Below are positions 57,028-64,000 of a stretch of 64,000 bases of DNA, in pieces (the first letter of the stretch is position 1; every line of letters starts with the position of its first letter). The DNA lies in assembly GCA_963556145.1 (NCBI GenBank), contig OY744471.1:613590-677589 (forward strand), given 5' to 3'. The translations under genes were made by a program, and so were the position numbers. The notes beneath the pieces are model-generated. The model saw only the letters and a list, made by a program, of their open reading frames with translations, ran no database searches and was not told where the DNA came from. The DNA is from Hygrocybe punicea. Lineage: Eukaryota > Basidiomycota > Agaricomycetes > Agaricales > Hygrophoraceae.

Positions 57028-57445
57028 ATGGAGGAAACCACACCACCCCCTCCTCCGCAAGAACCATCGCCGCCGCCACCACCGCCACCGCCGCTTGCAA
57101 TATCTTCGGGCTCTCCAACGGATTTCCTAAAAGGCGTGGTAGGGAAACGCGTCATTGTCCGATTAACATCTGGTGTCGATTATCGAGGTGCGTTTGCGGT
57201 TGGGGGGGATGAGCGAAACAACATGACAAATGTACCAACCCAGGCGTACTTTCTTGCCTCGATGGGTACATGAACATCGCCCTAGAGCAAACGGAGGAGC
57301 ATGTGAACGGCACCGTTACCAACCGGTATGGGGACGCGTTTATTCGGGGGAACAATGGTTTGGTTGCAAACATTTTGATACCGTTGCTCAAGTTGGCTGA
57401 TTGACACACCCAGTCCTGTATATTTCAGCTGCAGAACTCTTGTGA
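57028..57445 (+). CDS. LSM6: U6 snRNA-associated Sm-like protein LSm6
   Basis: Subunit of the Lsm2-8 ring (U6 snRNA) and Lsm1-7 ring (mRNA decay). Exons 57028-57187, 57244-57357 and 57414-57445 close in phase, 101 residues. Core motifs: SPTDFLKGVVGKRVIVRLTS, GVDYRGVLSCLDGYMNIALE, QTEEHVNG, YGDAFIRGNNVLYIS, as in LSm6 of other eukaryotes (about 80-86 residues). The extra length is an N-terminal Pro-rich run (PPPPPQEPSPPPPPPPP), uncommon for LSm6. Without the last intron the C-terminus would lose the conserved RGNNVLYIS strand, which decides the model. A Helitron ends 111 bp upstream. It converges on GDT1. Confidence 0.95.
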
Positions 57446-57516
57446 CTGGCGCATCTTGATTCCTTCCTTGCTCCTCTGAAGATTCATTTCCCTACTTGAA
57501 ATGTGCACACTGATCT

Positions 57517-58474
57517 CTAATTATAAGTGGTCATGACAAATGCTTTATAGAAATAAATTATGCCAAAGATGAGGAATAAAACGGCTCCTCCAAGCGTCAC
57601 TGGATGCCATTGGCCCCAAAGTCAGAAAAGGCGTCGAGAGTGAAGGCATCGTGCGAACCATATTTTACAGAGATTTTGGTGGAGACATATCGACCTCCGA
57701 TGACCGCCAATGCCGTACAACTTGAATGTCCAACGATTGTCCCAAGTGATACAAGGTAAACGTTCTAAGGTTAGTGAAAGGACCGACAAGTCAATCGCAA
57801 AACATAGCAGTGAAAGAAAAGAAAAGAAAAAAAGGGAATACACTGACATGGGCCGCACCCAACGCAAGGGTCGCAATTTGACTGCGATCGCCCCATTCGC
57901 CAAGGAACGTCAAAACGAAGGCCTGAACGAAAACCGGCCCAAGAAGTAGACTGAAAAAATTACGCACGCCCTCTCTGAATGACTGTTTGCCGGTACCAGG
58001 ACTTGGTGAAAAACGGCTGCCAGAATGTGCTCGCCCGCCACCTTCCTCTATTTCCTCCAACGCAATAACCTCATCATTGCGGACCAATCCTGTACCATCA
58101 TGTCCAGCATCGTCACCTTCGATTTCCTCCTCCGCCTCCCTCATCTCCATTTGAATTTTCTCATTTCCGGCCTTCATCTGCATCGCTTCCATTGTCATTT
58201 TGGTTCCAAAAACGAAGAATAAAACTGCCGCAGCGACCTGTGTCCATTGTTTTGGTATGAGAGTGGGGAGAAGGCGGCCCATAGCCGCTGAGAGGATGGA
58301 CATGACTGCGAGGGAACCGAAAGCCCCGGCGAATACCATGATACGTGGGTGACGCATGGCGAGGACGGCAGCGATGAGGAAAGTTTTGTCGCCTATTTCT
58401 GAAAAAATTATCATTGCGAAAGCTTGGAGGAAGACATGGACGCTGCCCTCCGTTGGGATAACGTCTGGCTCCAT
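57517..58474 (-). CDS. GDT1: GDT1-family (TMEM165/UPF0016) Mn2+/Ca2+ transporter
   Basis: Golgi membrane cation transporter supporting glycosylation and Ca/Mn homeostasis. Minus-strand exons 58474-57848, 57764-57659 and 57599-57517 close in phase, 271 residues (yeast Gdt1 280). Both signature motifs are present: IIFSEIGDKTFLIAAV (~residue 22) and TFLGEWGDRSQIATLALGA (~190). Paired three-helix repeats flank an acidic cytosolic loop (EEEIEGDDAG, about residues 110-160). The C-terminal exon reads TLGGAVLFLIFGIIYFY. No signal-peptide-like extension precedes the first helix. It is an intact gene; its stop is 71 bp from the LSM6 stop. Confidence 0.95.
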
Positions 58475-58803
58475 ACCCGCTCAGTGTCGCCTTGGTATAA
58501 TTTTGCAAAACCAATTTTGTAGTTACAAAATGCAATCTAAATATATCCTTTCAGTTGTTTTCATTTTGAAGCGATCTATCAGAAGTTTGCTTTCCAAATT
58601 TGATCCATGCACTATCCCTGGAGACGAGTAACGACACAAGCCAGGATGCGGGAGATTGTTTTCGGCAACTCTTCTGCCAAAATAGCTCCCAGGTGAAATT
58701 ATCATCGTTGGCTTGGTGAAATCTGCGGGCAGCTACGGACCTCCGTGCCTAAAATAACGTTCAAACATTGGCTCGTCCAACTTTGCTTTGCACTGCGATA
58801 GCG

Positions 58804-60599
58804 ATGGCTTCGACGCTGTTGGTCGTGGTCTTGATTTTGTCCGCCATCCTCACAGCGCTGGGGCAAACCACGGTTGTTCCACGGCCAACACAAGGTCATC
58901 AAATCGGTGCCCTTTCGGTTGGCGTCGACATTATCATGCCAGAGTCGATCTCTCAATGCGCACCCGTTCTCATTTACTACAACAATTCTGGTAGCGATCC
59001 TTACTATGTGAACTTCTACCCACCTGCCGGTGGAGTCGTCTTCCTCTATCTAACCATCCCTCTCGGTGTTGGCTACTTGGATTGGATTTGTAACATACCT
59101 GCAGGTTATAGCTTCATTCCGTGCGATTTTGGCTGTCAATATTACACTGTCCAACCTGGATCGTCGTCCGCTTGCTTGGGCCATGTCACCACCACCTATG
59201 CTTATGCCTTCTACTACCCGACACGCTTTCAATCCTACACTCACCATCCTCCATCTGGTAACTCTGCATACTCGATACAGAATCAACTGTGAGCTTCCAG
59301 ATGTCTACTGATTATCTCGGGCTCAAGGTTTATTAGAGCCACCATTCCCTTTCCCACAATTGCATTCCCCACAATCACAGCCAAGTGCGATCGGTTTTTT
59401 GTGATCCATAGTATCAACGTGCTCACTTCCTCATAGCCCAAACTTCGCTGTCACTTCAACAACGCCCACAACATCTGCAGTATCCACTACGTTATCCTCA
59501 TCCTCATCGTCTTCTCCCCCAGTGTTGTCTTCCCTCCCAGTGTCGTCTCCGCTCCCAGTGTCGTCTTCCCCCCCAGTGCCCTCCCCAACATCCCAGCACA
59601 AATCCAACAAAGTTGTTATTGTTGGCGGTGTCGTTGGTGGAGTTACTTTCGTGCTTCTCACCCTCATGTTCGTGTTCCTGGCGAAGTGGAGAAACTCGCA
59701 TTCCGATGCAGCCTTTAGGTCTCCCGCCCTCGAGTCCGAGCTGAAGCTTCATTCTGGTTTGGTGATGAGCCAGCCCGGGCCTACGGGTTATGTCTCCACG
59801 CCACTCTCGTCAAGTTCGGGTGCGTTTCACTCTTTAATAATCCTCCCCCAGCATTGCCTTGTCTGATATTACCTCGGATCAAGACAGGCATTTTCCGCAT
59901 GCAGATCCAAGCGATACCGTACGTCATGAGAGCGAATTCACGCCCAACATCGGTCGAACAGCTATTCCAGACCCACCTTACGTCCCCATTGTCACAGTTC
60001 CTGGTACGTTTCACTCTGCCATTCCATCTATGTTGCTCAAATGGTCATTAGACGCAGGGCTGCCCATGTCATATATTTCTGACACTGCTGGAATTTCTTC
60101 CACAGTTCCCACTGCCCCCGCGCCTCGAGTACTCCCCAAACCAGAGAATATGGTTTTGTCGTATCATCTATCTGAGCGGTCACCCAGTGAACCCCGGCAT
60201 CTGGAACCTGACCTAGCTTCGGTTCTCGATGTCGCTCGCCGGCTGACGACCAGCCAACAACATGCACTCATAACCTCCTTACATACTGCCTCAGCTGAAC
60301 CAACCACCCCAGAGACAGCATCGCTACCAGCACCAGCACCAGCACCAGCACCACCAGCACCAGCACCACCAGCAGACGTTCAAATGTCAACAGCACCTCG
60401 GGTATCGACACCCGCACAGGAAGCTCTCCCAGACATAGCGACTAATATTCTGGGTGTCATTTCTCGCGCACGGCTGGGTCCGAGAGACAGACACGTACTG
60501 GTTGCTTCTCTTAATAATCTGCTCATGCCTGACCAGGCGACATCGGCCAATCTGGCGAGGGGCAATACGGGGTTTTCGCCACCGCCGTATGCAGGATGA
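58804..60599 (+). CDS. Secreted-type single-pass membrane protein with C-terminal PPPY motif
   Basis: Starts MASTLLVVVLILSAILTALG (signal peptide), followed by a ~150-residue Cys-containing extracellular part with many aromatic residues (CAPVLIYYNNSGS, DWICNIPAGYSFIPCDFGCQYY). After an intron whose acceptor is near 59438 comes a Ser/Pro stalk (SSPPV-type repeats, 59500-59590), one membrane helix (VVIVGGVVGGVTFVLLTLMF), basic KWRNS, and a long cytosolic tail in several exons with an Ala/Pro repeat (60320-60370), ending FSPPPYAG at 60599. PPPY is a ligand for WW domains such as those of Rsp5-type ubiquitin ligases. This layout is common in mushroom genomes; no function is known. The donor of the first intron is uncertain (59160-59260). 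Confidence 0.65.
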
Positions 60600-60657
60600 A
60601 AGCTGAATGCCGGGTATATCTCCTCAGTGCACCTAAAAGCATAGTCTAAATCCTTCT

Positions 60658-60935
60658 CCCGATCTTAGCTGGCCAAGCCTTTCAATAACCACGCCAGGAA
60701 TCATATCAATCTCTATCATGAACCGCCCTTCCAGGACTGTTTCGTGTACTGGTGAAACTTGACCGGCAAGCCGTGGGACTTTAGAAGTATATTATCTCTT
60801 TACCGCCGGGTGTTGATTTCGCCTAGCGCCTAGATGTTAAGGGAGAGGGGCAGTGTTGGATGAGGAGCTCATTGGAAAACTCTGAGGAAAACGAGGTGGA
60901 CGCAGAGAAGGCGATTGAAAAAATGAAGCGACTTG
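60658..60935 (+). pseudogene. Decayed partial copy of the RTT107-like gene
   Basis: Aligns with 45705-45990: CAGGACTGTTTCGTGTACTGG against GAAGACTGTTTCGTGCAGTGG, then CCGCCGGGTGTTGATTT, GGGAGAGGGGCAGTGTTGGA and GAGGAGCT. It covers the end of intron 6 and the start of exon 7, so it arose from DNA rather than mRNA. Frame is lost through indels and stops. Confidence 0.8.
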
Positions 60936-61806
60936 ATTTATTGTCTGCCAGTGGGAGGCTGAAAGGCTGTCCAATTCTATCGAACATCTTTTGACCAATT
61001 TACGGATGAACCAATGGACTGCAATCAGTGGGATATTCATCACGGAAGGGTTTCCATAGTTCTTTGGCTACAGTCACAGCTGTGAGACCTCTATCCGCCT
61101 TCGAAGTACAACAGCCTACCACCCATCCTATCAGGCATCTGAAATACTCTCCAGGGAACCACGTCTTTCCGGGGGCGATTGTCCCAAAGTAATCCGTCAA
61201 GCCAACATACCCCTTCCAAACCGTGAATGTCGTTATTTCAACGCTGCTCCGTTTGGTCGGGAAATCCATTTCTGAAAGTCGGCAGGGTCCAGTATGGTAT
61301 CACTCGCGTAGAAAGCGACCGTATTCGTTGATTGTTTAGGTCCAAAAATTTATCGGGATCCTCTTCACCTGGCGGTGACCGTCTGCCGGCAAGACCATCT
61401 GAGTCTTGGAGCAAGCGACATCAATGACGGTAGTACGAAAGCACGCGAAATTGGAAAATGAATTGCCATTGGAGACGCTTGAGGGGTACTTGCCACCTTA
61501 AAGAGTAGTAGAGTCACCGCGAAGGGCCCCCGTAATTCGAAGTCCCAACCCAGTAGTGTCAACGGGAGTATGAATAACGCGCCACATGACTGCCGACAGG
61601 ATAGCTCTCGCTTCTGGGTGTATTGCGGGTGACTTGCATGCAATGGAATTTCGCCGCCGTGACGTGGTACTGAGCGATAGCCATGCCGTCCAATATGCGA
61701 GCATAGGGAAATAACACATCACTCACACACTACGCCTTGTTCAAGTTGTATACGTCCGGGCGACAAGCGCCGATGCCTTGCTTTATAATTTACTTTCTAT
61801 CCGAGT
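60936..61806 (-). other. Possible decayed or uncertain minus-strand coding region
   Basis: Minus-strand open pieces at 61269-61000 (VWKGYVGLTDYFGTIAPGK), 61643-61365 and 61722-61498 have protein-like composition and could be exons of one gene, but I recognise no family and cannot join them confidently. Confidence 0.3.
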
Positions 61807-62044
61807 CTATGTTCGTGCATGCAAGGTATTGGCAATACAAGGGGGAGAGGTGGTTATTTGTAGTTAAATGGGTAATTGGCTTTTTGGGGGAAAAAACATG
61901 TGGGGGTTTTTTCAAATCCGAAACAAGAGTCCAAACCTAATCAGAGACTGGTGAGCTGCGACTCCCACAGTATTAGGAGCCCAGCGACGCGTTAGGCGAA
62001 GCAGACTCCCCATGATTAGGAGGTGGGTGACATTACTCACAGTA

Positions 62045-63841
62045 TCAGCGGAGAGGAGGCATTGCATAGCGTAGGAATGGTTCTAGGATCGGGGATCCTT
62101 GCATATATGGGGCCATGACGACAGCGTGTTCACGTAGGTAGATTAGGAAGGATTCGCTTGACCATCGGCCTATTGTTTTGACGACTTCGAATGGGACTCC
62201 TCGGAGAAGGAGCTCCAGGGTGGCGCCGATGCGGATACCATGGCCTAGTAGGCATTGGAGGCCGAGGGTTTTGCATAAGTCTTTCATGCGTGTCATGAAG
62301 GCAAGGCGCGTCATTGGGCGTGTGCCTTGAGGGTGGCGCCAGGCGAAGAGGGGCTCGGATGGAGATGGGTGGTTGAGCTGTAAGTGGTGTTTGATTGCGG
62401 CGTCAGGGTCTGATGGGCCGGGTTGGATTGACCAATATATGTCTTCTCCTTCGCGGGAGGCTTTGGTGGTTGGGAGGTGTATGACAGTGACTTCAAGGCC
62501 GTTGCGGTCAATCCTCTGGCTCATGTTGGCTGGCTTGACATGGAGGCTGGGGTCAAATGCTTTGAGTGTGGGAACGGTGAGTTCTCCGAGGCGCGAGAGG
62601 GAGTAGAATGTGGTGGTGAGGCAGGCGTAGAAGGCGGCGTCGAATGGGAGTGAGAGGTTGAGTTTCTCTTTGGCCACTTCCAAGAATTGGACGGTTACTG
62701 GATCTCTTCTAGGTCGCCGGGATGAGAGGGGAGTGAGGGTGGAGGCGCCGGTGAGCGCTGCCTTGATCTCGGCATTGTCGGTGGCCCATGGGTGGCCATG
62801 TAGGATGTGCCAAGCTCGTATTGCAAATGTGTAGTTAGCGATCGTCTTTCCTGAATAAGCTCCGGCGCAGTTGGCGATGAATGCAAGGATTAGGATGGGT
62901 GGAGCGGGGCAGCGTTGGTGTTCCAGGACACTACGTGAGTCACAGAATATGTGGAAGAGGAGTAGGCCCGCCCCGTATCCCGATCTGGTACCTTGTGCCC
63001 AGGCGACGGTCATCACGGTCAGGATCTTGTCCAGATCTGATTCAGTAATGGCTACGGGGTGGCCGGTGGCATTGCGGGGTGTGTGGGTCTCGGCGGGGAG
63101 CCAGAGACGGAGGCGGTCGCGGGCAAGACAGTGGGGGCGGAGCGGGGAGGGGAGGGGAACGAGCCCGAGCCGATAAGGTTGGGGTGTGGAGTGGCCGGTT
63201 CTTTGGGTGACGGGGGTGTTGAGGTTGTCTTTGAGGCTAGTTGTCCCAGTTCGCCTTGAGCTCATGAAGCTCGGCTTCGATGCTGTCAGGGTACGAGAGG
63301 GAGGGGGAATGAGGGTGTTGGATAGAATCTGCAGCGCGCTTTGGTGCTGCTTTTGGATAGTTGCCGGATTGGAGGAGGTGACGTTCGGCGTGTGAGAGGG
63401 GTGATGTGGCATCGATGATGAGATCGTCGAGGCCAGGTGGGAGTGGGAAGCTGGGTAGGAGCTGATCGAGGGGTGGGAGGATGCCTCTAGAGAGGGGATC
63501 GGCAGGGTTGAGTTTGCTGGGAACGTAGGATGGGTGGATCGAATCGATGGTCTCGCATGAGTCGATGAAGGCGTGGGTGCGCTTGAAGATCTCGTTGACG
63601 GGGGGGTTCCTACTCCTGTGATTCCACCAGCCTTCAACGACGCCTTTGTTGTCGCCGTATACCCTAAAATTCCGGCCAGGAGCCTCAGTCCAGGCGATTG
63701 CGTGGATGAGGAGCTCGAACCCGAGGCCTTCGGCCCAGCCGATGTCTCGTTGGCCGTGAAGTGTTTGCCATCCTGGTATGAGCCGCCAAGCGCGCCAGTG
63801 GTTGGATAGCAGGATGCCGATGCCGATGGTGGAGCTGGCAT
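62045..63841 (-). CDS. Tyrosine recombinase of Ngaro/DIRS-type retroelement
   Basis: Integrates the cDNA by site-specific recombination. The recombinase part covers the C-terminal ~340 residues: an N-terminal SAM-like helical region (GYGAGLLLFHIFCDSR, GKTIANYTFAIRAWH), Box A Arg in SLSRLGELTVP (~residue 417 counting from 63841), Box B HGIRIGATLELLLRGVP with His and second Arg, and the nucleophile Tyr in FLIYLREH (~566). All tetrad residues R-H-R-Y are visible and the frame is open. The first ~200 residues overlap the RNase H frame and are Ser/Pro-rich; they may be only an antiphase reading, so the true start is probably near 63250. Confidence 0.85.
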   Translation of the reverse strand: MPAPPSASASCYPTTGALGGSYQDGKHFTANETSAGPKASGSSSSSTQSPGLRLLAGILGYTATTKASLKAGGITGVGTPPSTRSSSAPTPSSTHARPSIRSTHPTFPANSTLPIPSLEASSHPSISSYPASHSHLASTISSSMPHHPSHTPNVTSSNPATIQKQHQSALQILSNTLIPPPSRTLTASKPSFMSSRRTGTTSLKDNLNTPVTQRTGHSTPQPYRLGLVPLPSPLRPHCLARDRLRLWLPAETHTPRNATGHPVAITESDLDKILTVMTVAWAQGTRSGYGAGLLLFHIFCDSRSVLEHQRCPAPPILILAFIANCAGAYSGKTIANYTFAIRAWHILHGHPWATDNAEIKAALTGASTLTPLSSRRPRRDPVTVQFLEVAKEKLNLSLPFDAAFYACLTTTFYSLSRLGELTVPTLKAFDPSLHVKPANMSQRIDRNGLEVTVIHLPTTKASREGEDIYWSIQPGPSDPDAAIKHHLQLNHPSPSEPLFAWRHPQGTRPMTRLAFMTRMKDLCKTLGLQCLLGHGIRIGATLELLLRGVPFEVVKTIGRWSSESFLIYLREHAVVMAPYMQGSPILEPFLRYAMPPLR

Positions 63842-64000
63842 CGGAGTAGGCCTGGAGATCGACAGGGGAGACGGGGCTAGGGATTGGTCTCCCGAGGAAG
63901 GGCTGTTCGAGTTTCGATTTCCACCATTGGAGGTCAGCGCGGATGGATTTTGGGGCGTGACGTGGCAGGCGAGGATTGTTACCGAAGATGCCGAGCATGC
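63237..64000 (-). CDS. RNase H end of Ngaro reverse transcriptase, partial
   Basis: Open to the window edge. RNase H motifs: LQAYSDASSTIGIG (first Asp), GFELLIHAIAW (Glu), VYGDNKGVVEGWW (Asp) and SKLNPADPLSRG (final Asp), the order found in DIRS/Ngaro RT-RNase H. The RT itself lies beyond the window. The frame ends at 63237, overlapping the recombinase ORF. Confidence 0.88.
   Translation of the reverse strand, partial: MLGIFGNNPRLPRHAPKSIRADLQWWKSKLEQPFLGRPIPSPVSPVDLQAYSDASSTIGIGILLSNHWRAWRLIPGWQTLHGQRDIGWAEGLGFELLIHAIAWTEAPGRNFRVYGDNKGVVEGWWNHRSRNPPVNEIFKRTHAFIDSCETIDSIHPSYVPSKLNPADPLSRGILPPLDQLLPSFPLPPGLDDLIIDATSPLSHAERHLLQSGNYPKAAPKRAADSIQHPHSPSLSYPDSIEAELHELKANWDN

Larger units (their letters stand above)
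61807..64000 (-). mobile_element. Second Ngaro-type element, minus strand, cut by the window end
   Basis: On the minus strand: RNase H (from 64000), then tyrosine recombinase, then a terminal B-like repeat ending at about 61807 (GCACGAACATAG on the minus strand). The B-like block shares TCGCAGCTCA, TTTGAAAAAACC, GTTTTTTCCCCCAAAAAG and the end with B1/B2 of the element at 19581-37119. Only one B copy is seen here and no A2, so the 3' structure may be incomplete. Confidence 0.8.

Noticed and set aside
63250..63841. N-terminal ~200 residues of the recombinase ORF as a real domain
   Set aside because: They are an alternative reading of the RNase H coding region and have skewed Ser/Pro composition.

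Overview
The window looks like a repeat-rich chromosome segment of a mushroom-forming basidiomycete (Agaricomycetes). The evidence is many short GT-AG introns (about 35-70 bp), lineage-typical families (a DUF6534-like seven-pass membrane protein, expanded orphan families, a single-pass membrane protein with a Ser/Pro stalk), and fungal-type Ty3, Ngaro, hAT and Helitron elements. Small islands of host genes sit between large transposon blocks. I saw no tRNA, rRNA or CRISPR array.

Layout. 1-5926: right part of a Ty3/gypsy element whose Pol ends in an ASCH-like domain. 7023-7751: an orphan ORF. 7839-9209: a solo-LTR candidate. 9271-10152: an XPG-type nuclease pseudogene. 11769-12356: a gene with three tandem SUMO-interaction-like motifs, interrupted at a splice acceptor by a degraded hAT element (12412-16607). 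17307-18757 and 18845-19533: convergent mitochondrial genes, GGC1 (GTP/GDP carrier) and uS7m.

19581-37119 is a set of nested elements. A small Ngaro-type tyrosine-recombinase retroelement (repeat order A1, ORF1, B1, A2, B2) lies 47 bp upstream of the uS7m start codon. Its ORF1 is split by a 15.3-kb terminal-inverted-repeat element (21043-36354, 8-bp target duplication). That element holds a small two-LTR element (22226-24559) and a 9.3-kb hAT element (26632-35959, perfect 8-bp target duplication). The hAT carries an apparently intact transposase, a convergent 846-residue orphan gene and a decayed AAA-ATPase fragment.

37331-38916: an orphan gene with an intact reading frame. 39000-41480: ambiguous, probably decayed coding sequence including a partial copy of that gene's first exon. 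41940-43622: DUF6534-like protein. 44177-48159: RTT107/Brc1-like BRCT protein. About 48.2-56.9 kb: a Helitron with Rep, Pif1 helicase and a second ORF; the Rep/helicase frame has four TGA stops. 57028-57445 and 57517-58474: convergent LSM6 and GDT1. 58804-60599: membrane protein with a C-terminal PPPY motif. 60658-60935: decayed partial copy of the RTT107-like gene. 61807-64000: 3' end of a second Ngaro-type element on the minus strand.

Two themes stand out. Insertions cluster at gene edges: the uS7m and LSM6 promoters and a splice acceptor. The premature stops in the nuclease pseudogene and the Helitron all read most simply as CGA-to-TGA changes, as expected from CpG deamination or a RIP-like process. 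All exon borders were inferred by eye from reading frames and splice sites.
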